In this document: piece by piece, positions 35,386-43,182 of the stretch | Layout: every line of letters begins with the position of its first letter | How positions within the stretch are numbered: position 1 is the first letter of the stretch | Assembly: GCA_029067085.1 (NCBI GenBank) | Contig: JAIEFE010000021.1 | Span: 117,075-181,074, forward strand | DNA from: Lachnospiraceae bacterium | Lineage (GTDB): Bacteria; Bacillota; Clostridia; Lachnospirales; Lachnospiraceae | Length of the DNA: 64,000 nucleotides | Direction of reading: 5' to 3' | Notes under the pieces: generated by a model | Seen by the model: the letters and a program-made list of their open reading frames with translations, nothing else | Databases searched by the model: none | Told to the model about the DNA's origin: nothing | Made by a program: the position numbers and the translations under genes

Positions 35386-36387
35386 ATGAAGTGGATGAAA
35401 TTTAGAATAAAGACTGTCGTGGATGCGGAGGATATCATTATCAGCGAGCTCTATGACAGGGGGCTTGAGGGGGCACAGATTGAAGATAAGGTGCCCCTGA
35501 CGGCTCTTGAGAAGGAGCAGATGTTTGTGGATATCCCGCCCGAGAGCGAGGAGGACGACGGCGTCGCTTTCTTAAGCTTCTTTGTGGAGGAGATGGAGGA
35601 CGGCTCCCTCAAACTGGACGGAGAGGCAGCAGACGGAAAACCGACAGACAGAGAAGGCGTGCTTGCGAAGATTGAGGAGGCTCTGGCGGAGGTTCGTCTG
35701 TTTATGGAAATCGGAGAGGGAACCGTCACGGTGTCGGAGACGGAGGATATCGACTGGATCAATAATTGGAAACAGTATTTCCACCAGTTTACGATAGACG
35801 ACCTTCTGGTGATTCCCTCATGGGAGGAAGTTAAGGAGGAAGACCGGGATAAAAAGATTCTGCATATCGACCCGGGAACGGCCTTTGGGACAGGGATGCA
35901 CGAGACCACGCAGCTTTGCATCAGGCAGATCTGGAAGTATCTGACGCCGGGCGCGGAGCTTCTTGACGTGGGAACGGGCAGCGGCATCCTCGCCCTTCTG
36001 GCGCTGATGTACGGCGCCGGACACGCGCTTGGTACAGACCTCGATCCCTGTGCGGTGAAGGCCGTGGCGCAAAACAAGGAGGCCAACGGCATTCCTGCAG
36101 AGGATTTTGAATTGTTTATCGGTAATATCATTACCGAAAAAGATATGCAGGATACGGTCGGTTACGAGCGTTATGATATCGTGACGGCTAATATTCTGGC
36201 GGATGTGCTTGTGCCGCTTACGCCGGTTATTGTACCCTGCCTGAAAAAGGGTGGCATCTATATCACCTCCGGTATCATTGAGGGAAAGGAAGAACTGGTG
36301 AAAGCGGCCTGTGAAGCAGCGGGACTCACCATTCTTGAGATGACCCGTCTTGGCGAGTGGGTGTCCGTAACCGCGAGGAAGGATTGA
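35386..36387 (+). CDS. prmA: Ribosomal protein L11 methyltransferase
   Basis: It trimethylates ribosomal protein L11 with S-adenosylmethionine. At 333 residues it is somewhat longer than the usual 290-315. The N-terminal substrate-recognition domain includes WKQYFHQFTIDDLLVIPSWE. The catalytic domain has HIDPGTAFGTGMHETTQLC, ELLDVGTGSGILALLAL (SAM motif I) and VTANILADVLVPLTP (the NxLxxxL-type motif). An acidic insertion in the N-terminal domain explains the extra length. The ATG is 8 nt after telA; the VanZ-like gene starts 3 nt after its stop. Confidence 0.95.
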   Translation: MKWMKFRIKTVVDAEDIIISELYDRGLEGAQIEDKVPLTALEKEQMFVDIPPESEEDDGVAFLSFFVEEMEDGSLKLDGEAADGKPTDREGVLAKIEEALAEVRLFMEIGEGTVTVSETEDIDWINNWKQYFHQFTIDDLLVIPSWEEVKEEDRDKKILHIDPGTAFGTGMHETTQLCIRQIWKYLTPGAELLDVGTGSGILALLALMYGAGHALGTDLDPCAVKAVAQNKEANGIPAEDFELFIGNIITEKDMQDTVGYERYDIVTANILADVLVPLTPVIVPCLKKGGIYITSGIIEGKEELVKAACEAAGLTILEMTRLGEWVSVTARKD

Positions 36388-36390
36388 GTA

Positions 36391-36954
36391 ATGCGAGACA
36401 GATTCAAAATGGTCTTTCTGAGAAATCTGGCGGGGGTGCTGGCGATTGTGTGGATGTGTATCATTTTTGCCTTTTCCGCGCAGTCGAAGGAGGAATCCGG
36501 CGAGGTGAGCGAGAGCTTCACCTACCATATGGTAAGCACCACCAGAACCTTTTTTCATTTGGATATGAGCGATGCGCGGGTGAAGGAGATCGCGGACGCC
36601 ATCGAAGGCTTTGTGCGCAAGGCAGCACATATGACGGAGTATGGTATTTTGTCCGTGCTTCTTTTTATCTGGCTTGGACAGTGGGAGATGACTCTTTTGC
36701 GGCGTGGCGGGACGGCCTTCGGAGCGGCCGCCGTTTATGCCGCTACCGACGAGATACATCAACTTTTTGTGGCGGGGCGCTCTGGGCGGTTTACGGATGT
36801 ATGCATTGACAGCGCGGGCGCTATTCTGGGAATCGTGTTGTTTGTGCTGATTGTAAAAATGGTGACAGCGATACGCTCTCTGCGAGACAAACGAGAACAG
36901 CGCAGACAGAGAAAGATGCAGGCGGAGCCGAAGCAGCAGACGGAGGAGGATTAG
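36391..36954 (+). CDS. VanZ-like membrane protein
   Basis: This 187-residue protein has about four transmembrane segments. VanZ landmarks are CIIFAFSAQSKEES after the first helix, KAAHMTEYGILSVLLFIWL and ATDEIHQLFVAGRSGRF followed by DVCIDSAGAILG. VanZ gives low-level teicoplanin resistance in enterococci; most homologues have no known role. The C-terminal 25 residues are a charged Arg/Gln-rich tail. Its TAG stop shares one base with the GTG start of rsmE. Confidence 0.9.
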   Translation: MRDRFKMVFLRNLAGVLAIVWMCIIFAFSAQSKEESGEVSESFTYHMVSTTRTFFHLDMSDARVKEIADAIEGFVRKAAHMTEYGILSVLLFIWLGQWEMTLLRRGGTAFGAAAVYAATDEIHQLFVAGRSGRFTDVCIDSAGAILGIVLFVLIVKMVTAIRSLRDKREQRRQRKMQAEPKQQTEED

Positions 36955-37694
36955 TGTATCAGTTTTTCGTGGAACCGTCACAGATTCAGGACAAAAAAAT
37001 AGTGATTGCGGGCAGTGATTTCAATCATATTAAGAATGTGCTGCGCCTGAAGATCGGTGAGGAGATCGCGGTCAAAAACGGCGTGGACGGAAAAGAATAT
37101 CGCTGCGGTATCGAGGCGTTTGCGCAGGATCAGGTAATCTGTTCCCTGCGCTTTGTCAGGGAAGAGGGGGTGGAGCTGCCCTCTAAAATTTATCTCTTTC
37201 AGGGACTTCCCAAGGCGGATAAGATGGAATTTATCGTGCAGAAAGCCGTGGAACTGGGCGCGTTCGAAGTGATTCCGCTCGCTGTGAAGCGCTGTGTGGT
37301 AAAGCTGGACGAAAAAAAGGCTCAGGCAAAGGTGAACCGTTGGCAGAGCATTGCGGAGGCGGCTGCCAAGCAATGTAAGAGAGGGATCATCCCCGCAGTA
37401 AAGCCACCCATGACAATGAGGGAGGCCGCGGCTTACGCGGAGCGGATGGATGTGAAGCTGCTTCCCTATGAGCTGGCGGAGGGTATGTCCCGCACGAAAA
37501 AAATCATAGAAGGGATAGCGCCCGGTCAGAGCGTTGCGGTCTTTATCGGCCCGGAAGGCGGCTTTGAGGAGAGTGAAGTGGAGACGGCCCTTGCGGCGGG
37601 TATAGAGCCTGTGACGCTGGGGAAGAGAATTCTGCGTACCGAGACGGCGGGACTGGCAGTGCTCTCCTGGCTGATGTACCATTTGGAGGATTGA
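36954..37694 (+). CDS. rsmE: 16S rRNA (uracil-1498-N3)-methyltransferase
   Basis: This 246-residue SPOUT-class enzyme methylates N3 of U1498 in 16S rRNA. Family landmarks: GSDFNHIKNVLRLKIGEEI in the PUA-like N-terminal domain, YLFQGLPKADKMEFIVQKAV, and the SAM-binding trefoil knot FIGPEGGFEESEVETALAAG with LGKRILRTETAG. The start is GTG, with GGAGGA five bases upstream, and overlaps the VanZ-like stop by one base. It follows prmA in the same operon, as in many Firmicutes. Confidence 0.96.
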   Translation: MYQFFVEPSQIQDKKIVIAGSDFNHIKNVLRLKIGEEIAVKNGVDGKEYRCGIEAFAQDQVICSLRFVREEGVELPSKIYLFQGLPKADKMEFIVQKAVELGAFEVIPLAVKRCVVKLDEKKAQAKVNRWQSIAEAAAKQCKRGIIPAVKPPMTMREAAAYAERMDVKLLPYELAEGMSRTKKIIEGIAPGQSVAVFIGPEGGFEESEVETALAAGIEPVTLGKRILRTETAGLAVLSWLMYHLED

Positions 37695-37755
37695 ATCATA
37701 TCCTAAATATATACGCGAAAGCAATGAGCAGTGTGCAGCCATCGGATCATTGTGT

Positions 37756-37771
37756 AGTGAGCTTGCTCACT
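37756..37771. repeat. Small palindromic hairpin before the cysteine desulfurase gene
   Basis: AGTGAGC, TT, GCTCACT: a 7-bp perfect stem with minimal loop, 25 bases before the ATG. It resembles the GCTTGC-centred hairpins in other spacers of this window. Confidence 0.5.
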
Positions 37772-37796
37772 GTAATAGGAAAGGGAAATAACGGCA

Positions 37797-38951
37797 ATGG
37801 AAGCATATCTGGATAATTCCGCGACCACCGTCTGTTCTGCGGAGGCCGCGCAGTTGATGCACAGGATTTTGTGCGAAGATTACGGGAATCCTTCCAGCCT
37901 GCACCATAAGGGAGTGGAGGCGGAAGCCTACTTAAGATACGCGGAAGAAACGTTTGCAAAAATTTTAAAGGTGAATGAAAAGGAGATATTTTTTACTTCC
38001 GGAGGAACGGAGTCTGACAATATTGCGCTGATCGGCGCTGCGATGGCAAACCACAGAAGCGGCAGGCATGTGATCACGACAAAAATTGAACATCCGGCGG
38101 TACTACAGACTGCGGTCTATCTGGAAGATCAGGGCTTTGAAGTGACCTATCTTTCCGTGGACAGGGAGGGGAGGATCTCACTGGAAGAGCTTTCGGACGT
38201 CATAAGATCCGACACCATTCTGGTCTCCATCATGCACACAAATAATGAAATCGGCAGCATTCAACCCATTGCGGAAGCGGGCACGCTTATCAAAAAGAGG
38301 AATCCGGGAACGCTCTTTCATGTAGATGCGGTGCAGGGCTTCGGCAAGGTTCGTCTTTACCCGAAAAAAATGAAGATCGATATGCTTTCGGCGAGCGCAC
38401 ACAAGATTCACGGTCCCAAGGGCGCAGGCCTTCTCTATCTGCGGGAGGGCGCGAAGGTAAGCCCAGTCATGTACGGCGGCGGTCAGCAGCGAGGGCTGCG
38501 ATCGGGCACGGAAAATCTGCCCGGAATCGCGGGTTTTGCCAAAGCGGCGGAGCTGGCGTATGACAATCTGGAACAGGACGTGGACAGAATGTATCTGCTG
38601 CGGGAAGAATTGACTAAATCAGTCAAATCCATACCCGATGTTGTGATTAACGGCTGTCCGGGCAGAGAGGGGGCGGCTCACATTGTGAGCGCTTCTTTCA
38701 GGGGCGTCCGCAGCGAGGTGCTCCTGCATGCGTTGGAAGAGCGGGGAATCTATGTCTCCGCCGGAAGTGCCTGTGCGGCTCACAAACCACAGCCGTCTGC
38801 AACATTAAAGGCAATCGGCGTGGAGAAGGAGCTTTTGCATGCCACGATCCGCTTCAGCCTCTCCGCACTTACCACGCGGGAGGAGATCGGTTACACCTGT
38901 CAGAATCTGGAGGAGATCGTGCCGAAACTTCGGAGATACACGAGACATTAA
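37797..38951 (+). CDS. Cysteine desulfurase (NifS/IscS family), likely sulfur donor of ThiI
   Basis: This 384-residue PLP enzyme removes sulfur from cysteine as a protein-bound persulfide. Landmarks: YLDNSATTVCSAEAAQ, FTSGGTESDNIALIGAA, ASAHKIHGPKGAGLLYL (Schiff-base Lys) and VSAGSACAAHKPQPS (the persulfide-forming Cys). It is followed 40 nt later by thiI. In Bacillus subtilis the pair NifZ-ThiI performs tRNA 4-thiouridine synthesis, so this is most likely a dedicated NifZ-type enzyme rather than the general Fe-S cluster IscS or SufS. The ATG has a purine-rich AAGGGAAA about ten bases upstream. Confidence 0.93.
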   Translation: MEAYLDNSATTVCSAEAAQLMHRILCEDYGNPSSLHHKGVEAEAYLRYAEETFAKILKVNEKEIFFTSGGTESDNIALIGAAMANHRSGRHVITTKIEHPAVLQTAVYLEDQGFEVTYLSVDREGRISLEELSDVIRSDTILVSIMHTNNEIGSIQPIAEAGTLIKKRNPGTLFHVDAVQGFGKVRLYPKKMKIDMLSASAHKIHGPKGAGLLYLREGAKVSPVMYGGGQQRGLRSGTENLPGIAGFAKAAELAYDNLEQDVDRMYLLREELTKSVKSIPDVVINGCPGREGAAHIVSASFRGVRSEVLLHALEERGIYVSAGSACAAHKPQPSATLKAIGVEKELLHATIRFSLSALTTREEIGYTCQNLEEIVPKLRRYTRH

Positions 38952-38952
38952 T

Positions 38953-38978
38953 ATAGAGGGGCCGGACGGCCCTTCTAT
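38953..38978 (+). repeat. Stable GC-rich hairpin just before the thiI ribosome site
   Basis: ATAGAGGGGCC (38953-38963) pairs with GGCCCTTCTAT (38968-38978), 11 bp with one G-T wobble and loop GGAC, ending three bases before GGAGGGAG. No T-run follows, so it is not a terminator. Confidence 0.65.
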
Positions 38979-38991
38979 CTGGAGGGAGATT

Positions 38992-40173
38992 ATGTACAAG
39001 TCATTTCTGATCAAATATGCGGAGATCGGCGTCAAGGGCAAGAACCGCTACCTCTTTGAGGAGGCGCTGGTAAAACAGATCAAATATGCCCTGAAAAAGG
39101 CGGAAGGGGAGTTTGCGGTGCGCAGAACGGACGGGCGTATTTATGTGGACGCTCTTTCGGACTTTGATTTTGAGGAGACGGTGGAGAATCTGAAGAAAGT
39201 CTTTGGCATCTCAGGTATCTGTCCGGTGGTGTATGTGGAGGACGAGGGCTTTGAGAAACTCTGTGGGGATGTGGTGCGTTACATCGGCGACGTGTACCCT
39301 GACAGGGATAAGACTTTTAAGGTTGCGGCGAGGCGGGCGCGCAAAAATTACCCCCTCGATTCCATGGAACTCAATGTGGAGCTGGGCGGCGTAATTCTGG
39401 ATGCCTACCCCGAAATGCGCGTGGACGTGCACAAGCCGGACATCCTTCTCCATGTGGAAGTGCGGGACAAGATCTACCTCTACTCTGAGATCATACCCGG
39501 TCCGGGCGGAATGCCTGTCGGAACGGGCGGTAAGGCGATGCTGCTTTTGTCGGGCGGCATTGATTCCCCGGTGGCGGGGTGGATGATCGCAAAGCGCGGG
39601 GTGAAGATTGACGCGGTGTATTTTCACGCGCCGCCTTACACCAGCGAGCGGGCGAAGCAGAAGGTAGTCGATCTGGCGAAAAGGGTGGCGGACTACGCGG
39701 GACCGGTTTGGCTTCATGTGGTGAATTTTACGGATATTCAGCTTTACATCTACGACAAGTGTCCACACGACGAATTGACTATCATTATGCGCCGTTATAT
39801 GATGCGCATTGCGGAGCATATTGCGAAAGAGACCGAGTGTCTGGGACTGATTACGGGTGAGAGCATCGGACAGGTGGCATCCCAGACTATGGCGAGTCTT
39901 GCTGCCACCAATGAAGTGTGTACTATGCCCGTCTACCGGCCGTTGATCGGATTTGATAAAATGGAGATCGTAGATATCGCGGAGAAGATCGACAGCTATG
40001 AGACATCTATTCTGCCTTACGAGGACTGTTGTACCATCTTTGTGGCCAAGCATCCGGTGACGAAGCCAAATCTGAATATCATAAAACGGCATGAACAGAA
40101 TCTGCAGGAGGGGATCGACGAACTGGTGGAGAAGGCACTCGCGACCAAGGAAGTGATCGTGGTGCAGGCATGA
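38992..40173 (+). CDS. thiI: tRNA 4-thiouridine synthetase ThiI
   Basis: It adenylates and then thiolates U8 of tRNA. This 393-residue short form has an N-terminal ferredoxin-like and THUMP region (RYLFEEALVKQIKYALKKAE, VHKPDILLHVEVRDKIYLYS) and the PP-loop domain with LLLSGGIDSPVAGWM. It lacks the C-terminal rhodanese domain of E. coli ThiI, as in Bacillus, where sulfur comes directly from the partner cysteine desulfurase; that partner is encoded upstream. YEDCCTIFVAKHP carries the Cys pair. GGAGGGA fixes the ATG at 38992; the frame extends upstream over the desulfurase gene but without a ribosome site. Confidence 0.96.
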   Translation: MYKSFLIKYAEIGVKGKNRYLFEEALVKQIKYALKKAEGEFAVRRTDGRIYVDALSDFDFEETVENLKKVFGISGICPVVYVEDEGFEKLCGDVVRYIGDVYPDRDKTFKVAARRARKNYPLDSMELNVELGGVILDAYPEMRVDVHKPDILLHVEVRDKIYLYSEIIPGPGGMPVGTGGKAMLLLSGGIDSPVAGWMIAKRGVKIDAVYFHAPPYTSERAKQKVVDLAKRVADYAGPVWLHVVNFTDIQLYIYDKCPHDELTIIMRRYMMRIAEHIAKETECLGLITGESIGQVASQTMASLAATNEVCTMPVYRPLIGFDKMEIVDIAEKIDSYETSILPYEDCCTIFVAKHPVTKPNLNIIKRHEQNLQEGIDELVEKALATKEVIVVQA

Positions 40174-40185
40174 TTTCGTGTGAAT

Positions 40186-40215
40186 GAAAAACAGCCCCGG
40201 GATTTCCCGGAGCTG
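40186..40215 (-). terminator. Convergent terminator between thiI and the HPr-like gene
   Basis: CAGC plus CCGGG (40192-40201) pairs with CCCGG plus GCTG (40206-40215), with one C-A mismatch. On the minus strand it is followed by TTTTT, a strong stop for the HPr-like gene; on the + strand the tail is less T-rich. Confidence 0.8.
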
Positions 40216-40231
40216 CTTCTGCGATTTCTAT

Positions 40232-40462
40232 TTACATGATGTAAGGCTTCAGTGCAGTCATAACCTCATCTGTACCGTCCTCAGCGTGGATGTTCAAATC
40301 GATCGGCTTGGATAAATCTAAGCTGAAGATACCCATGATAGATTTTGCGTCAATCACGTATCTGCCGGACACAAGATCGAAATCGAAATCAAACTTTGAG
40401 ATATCATTCACGAAAGATTTAACCTTATCGATTGAATTTAAAGAAATCTGTATTGTTTTCAT
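40232..40462 (-). CDS. HPr-like protein without the PTS histidine (Crh-like)
   Basis: This 76-residue protein has the size and strand pattern of HPr. The block DAKSIMGIFSLDLSKPIDL aligns by eye with the HPr regulatory segment around Ser46 (KSIMGVMSLG in Bacillus), so Ser41 here is equivalent to the HPr kinase site. The region that should contain the phosphorylatable His (GLHARPA) reads NSIDKVKS, with no His. A protein that keeps the regulatory Ser but lacks the PTS His is reminiscent of Crh. GAAGGAGG lies eight to nine bases before the ATG. It stands alone on the minus strand with its own terminator; its promoter interlocks with that of mtaB. Confidence 0.75.
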   Translation of the reverse strand: MKTIQISLNSIDKVKSFVNDISKFDFDFDLVSGRYVIDAKSIMGIFSLDLSKPIDLNIHAEDGTDEVMTALKPYIM

Positions 40463-40503
40463 CGCGGAATTACCTCCTTCAATTTTTATCATTTCTGAAC
40501 ATA

Positions 40504-40541
40504 ATACTAAAGGTTGACAGAGCAAAAGTCAATGATAAAAC
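40504..40541. promoter_or_regulatory. Interlocked divergent promoters of the HPr-like gene and mtaB
   Basis: Leftward: TTGACT (minus, 40532-40527) with 17 bp to TAGTAT (40509-40504). Rightward: TTGACA (40514-40519) with 16 bp to TAAAAC (40536-40541), preceded by TG. Each -35 box lies within the other promoter's spacer. Confidence 0.65.
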
Positions 40542-40565
40542 ACTACAAAAAATGCGGAGATTACT

Positions 40566-42032
40566 ATGAAAAGTGTAGCATTACATAATCTTGGCTGCAA
40601 GGTGAATGCTTACGAACTGGACTTTATGCAACAAATGTTATTAGAAAAGGGATATAAAATTGTGCCTTTTGATGAGGCGGCCGATATTTATATCGTGAAC
40701 ACCTGTACGGTTACAAATATTGCCGACAGGAAGAGCAGACAGATGCTTCATCGCGCCAGAAACTTAAATCCCGATGCCGTGGTGGTGGCTGTCGGCTGCT
40801 ATGTCCAGACCGGACAGGAAAGTCTGGAAGCGGACGGTACAGTGGATCTTGCCATCGGCAACAACAAAAAGGGAGAGCTTGCAAAGATTCTGGAGGAATA
40901 TCTGGAGAGACGCAGACAGACCGCAGAACAGAAGAATACGGATGTGAGTGAGCACACAGCGACTGAAGAGCAGGGAAAGACGGATGCTGGGAAAAAGAGG
41001 ACGGAAATCCACAAAATTGACATAGGGCGTGTTACGGAATACGAGGAGTTGACTCTGCGGGGAACAGCAGGACACACCCGCGCCTTCCTGAAAATTCAGG
41101 ACGGCTGCAACCAGTTTTGTACTTATTGTATCATTCCCTACGCCAGAGGGCGGATTCGGAGCCGCAAACAGGAGGATGTGCTCACGGAGGCGGCGCAACT
41201 TGTGGAGGCCGGGTATCAGGAACTCGTGCTGACAGGGATTCATCTAAGCTCTTACGGCATGGATCGCGGCGGTACGGAGCTATTGCCGCTTCTGCGGGAA
41301 CTGTCAACGCTTACAGGAGTGGAGCGGATTCGATTGGGATCGCTTGAGCCCGGCATCGTGACGGAGGAATTTGCACAGGAATTGCGAAGTCTGCCGAAGG
41401 TCTGTCCTCACTTTCATCTCTCCTTGCAGAGCGGCAGTGACGCCGTTCTTCGCAGGATGAATCGAAGGTACAACACGGCAGCTTATCTGGAGGCGGTGAT
41501 GCAGCTGAGAGAGGCCTATGGCAATCCGGCGATCACCACTGATGTGATCGTAGGTTTTCCGGGGGAGACGGACGCAGAATTTCGGGAGACGGAGGAATTT
41601 CTTTCGCGGGTCGGTTTTTATGAGATGCATATTTTCAAGTATTCCAGAAGGAAGGGGACGCCGGCGGCGGACATGCCGGGGCAGCTTACCGAGGCCGAAA
41701 AGGCGGCGAGAAGTGAACGACTGATGAAACTGGAGAGGGAAATGTCGCGGGCGTTTCGGGAGACCTTTTTGGGAAAGGAAGTATCGGTCCTCTTTGAGGA
41801 GCGCATAGAGAAGGACGGCGTAAGCTGGTGGATCGGGCATACACCCCATTACGTTAAGGTCGCCTGCAGAGATACTTCCGAAGGAAGTTTCTCTATGCAG
41901 AACCGTATTCTTCCGTGCCATATCACTTCTTTCTTTAGTGGAGGAAATTCTACTCGCGGAGAATATCCTCAAGAAATTCTCCTTGGAAGAATATCCTCGG
42001 GACATTTTGCCGGCGGAGACTGTGAGGAGTGA
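40566..42032 (+). CDS. mtaB: tRNA t6A37 methylthiotransferase MtaB
   Basis: This 488-residue radical-SAM enzyme converts t6A37 to ms2t6A37 in tRNAs reading ANN codons. The N-terminal UPF0004 domain has HNLGCKVNAYELDFMQQML and VNTCTVTNIADRKSRQ (cluster ligands). The radical-SAM loop is DGCNQFCTYCIIPYARGR, and a TRAM domain follows (WIGHTPHYVKVA). The naming over MiaB rests on the CNQFCTYCIIP form and general resemblance. A charged insertion (residues 118-150) lies between the first two domains. The last 30 residues, after the TRAM domain, are unusual (Gly/Ser-rich) and coded by a short repeat. GGAG lies seven bases before the ATG. Confidence 0.92.
   Translation: MKSVALHNLGCKVNAYELDFMQQMLLEKGYKIVPFDEAADIYIVNTCTVTNIADRKSRQMLHRARNLNPDAVVVAVGCYVQTGQESLEADGTVDLAIGNNKKGELAKILEEYLERRRQTAEQKNTDVSEHTATEEQGKTDAGKKRTEIHKIDIGRVTEYEELTLRGTAGHTRAFLKIQDGCNQFCTYCIIPYARGRIRSRKQEDVLTEAAQLVEAGYQELVLTGIHLSSYGMDRGGTELLPLLRELSTLTGVERIRLGSLEPGIVTEEFAQELRSLPKVCPHFHLSLQSGSDAVLRRMNRRYNTAAYLEAVMQLREAYGNPAITTDVIVGFPGETDAEFRETEEFLSRVGFYEMHIFKYSRRKGTPAADMPGQLTEAEKAARSERLMKLEREMSRAFRETFLGKEVSVLFEERIEKDGVSWWIGHTPHYVKVACRDTSEGSFSMQNRILPCHITSFFSGGNSTRGEYPQEILLGRISSGHFAGGDCEE
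41958..41998 (+). repeat. Short repeat and hairpin inside the 3' end of mtaB
   Basis: AGAATATCCTC occurs twice (41960-41970 and 41988-41998), and GGAGAAT (41958-41964) pairs with ATTCTCC (41976-41982). It encodes part of the atypical C-terminal tail of MtaB. Confidence 0.5.
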
Positions 42033-42063
42033 AACAGGCGGAATGATATTCTATTGCATGGCA

Positions 42064-42092
42064 TTGAATTTTTCGTTAAAATAGGGTATGAT
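42064..42092 (+). promoter_or_regulatory. Promoter of the ireB-ruvX-DUF1292-rnj operon
   Basis: TTGAAT (42064-42069) and TATGAT (42087-42092) are 17 bp apart, about 45 bp before the ireB ATG. Confidence 0.65.
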
Positions 42093-42138
42093 GATAAAAT
42101 ACATGGAAATAATAGACAACAGATAAGGGCGTGAGAAT

Positions 42139-42417
42139 ATGCGGGAGCAGGATTTAGAGAATACACAATTTTTTACGGTGGAGACGGAGCCGCCGGAGAC
42201 GGGCGTGAAACTGGTGCTGTCCACGGTTTATGAGGCGCTGACAGAGAAAGGCTACAATCCGGTCAACCAGATTGTAGGCTACATCATGTCCGGTGATCCT
42301 ACCTACATCACCAGTCACAAGAGTGCGCGAAGCCTTATTATGAAGGTGGAGCGGGACGAGCTTGTAGAAGAGATGCTGGTAGAGTACATCAAAAACTCCA
42401 TTGACGGAGCGAAGTAA
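42139..42417 (+). CDS. ireB: IreB-family regulatory phosphoprotein (UPF0297)
   Basis: This 92-residue protein is nearly all family signature: [20 protein letters not shown] and [17 protein letters not shown]. In Enterococcus, IreB is phosphorylated on N-terminal threonines by the PASTA kinase IreK and lowers cephalosporin resistance; Thr residues in [11 protein letters not shown] could play this role. It starts the conserved cluster ireB-ruvX-DUF1292 and ends 5 nt before ruvX. Confidence 0.94.
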   Translation: MREQDLENTQFFTVETEPPETGVKLVLSTVYEALTEKGYNPVNQIVGYIMSGDPTYITSHKSARSLIMKVERDELVEEMLVEYIKNSIDGAK

Positions 42418-42422
42418 GACAA

Positions 42423-42842
42423 ATGAGGATCATGGGACTGGACTTCGGCGCAAAGACGGTAGGGGTGGCAATCAGCGACCCTTTACTTATCACGGCGCAG
42501 GGGATTGAGATCATCAGACGGGAACGTGAGAATAAACTCAGACAGACATTGGCGCGCATTGAGCAGCTCATCGTGGAATACGAGGTGAAAGAGATCGTGC
42601 TTGGTCTGCCGAAGAATATGAACGACACGCTTGGAGAGCGGGCCGAGCTTTCGCTTGCCTTTCGGGACAAACTGGAGAGAAGGACGGGGCTTCCCGTGAA
42701 GATGTGGGATGAGAGGCTGACTACTGTAGCGGCCGAGCGGGCGATGATGGAGGCCGGGATCCGCAGGGAAGAACGCGCAGAGCACGTGGATAAAATTGCG
42801 GCATGCCTGATCTTACAGGGGTATCTCGACTCTCGCAAGTAA
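42423..42842 (+). CDS. ruvX: RuvX/YqgF-family putative Holliday junction resolvase
   Basis: This 139-residue RNase H-fold protein has [20 protein letters not shown] (first catalytic Asp), [34 protein letters not shown] and [16 protein letters not shown] (last acidic residue). Members are proposed to resolve Holliday junctions or process pre-16S rRNA. It sits in the usual place between IreB and the DUF1292 protein. Confidence 0.95.
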   Translation: MRIMGLDFGAKTVGVAISDPLLITAQGIEIIRRERENKLRQTLARIEQLIVEYEVKEIVLGLPKNMNDTLGERAELSLAFRDKLERRTGLPVKMWDERLTTVAAERAMMEAGIRREERAEHVDKIAACLILQGYLDSRK

Positions 42843-42881
42843 TGGCAGAATGTCAATTCCGCACAAATATGGAGATTGATT

Positions 42882-43136
42882 ATGGAGAAGATCACTTTTA
42901 CCCCGGAGGATGGCAATCCGGTCGATTTTTATGTTTTGGAACAGACAAGGATAGGCGGTTTTGACTACCTTCTTGTGACGGATTCCGCGGAGGATGACGG
43001 CGAGGCGTTGATTTTGCGCGACATTTCAAAGACGGAGGACAAAGAGGCGGTATACGAGATCGTAGATAATGATGAAACTTTGAACGCGGTGGCGGCTGTG
43101 TTTGAAAAGATAATGGACGACGTGGACATTGTGTAA
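42882..43136 (+). CDS. DUF1292 (UPF0473) acidic protein
   Basis: This 84-residue acidic protein has the DUF1292 pattern: an N-terminal strand (EKITFTPEDGNPVDFYVLEQ), a central YLLVTDSAEDDGEALIL and the C-terminal EIVDNDETLNAVAAVFEKI. The function is unknown; it accompanies ireB and ruvX in Firmicutes. The ATG at 42882 has GGAG seven bases upstream; a TTG two codons earlier is in frame but poorly placed. Confidence 0.9.
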   Translation: MEKITFTPEDGNPVDFYVLEQTRIGGFDYLLVTDSAEDDGEALILRDISKTEDKEAVYEIVDNDETLNAVAAVFEKIMDDVDIV

Positions 43137-43182
43137 TAAAACGGAATGAGTAGTTTGAAATGAGAAATGGAGGTAATAGTGT

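Noticed and set aside
35818..36981. Minus-strand open frame (387 codons) opposite prmA and the VanZ-like gene
   Set aside because: It spans two real sense genes with tight operon spacing; no motif was found.
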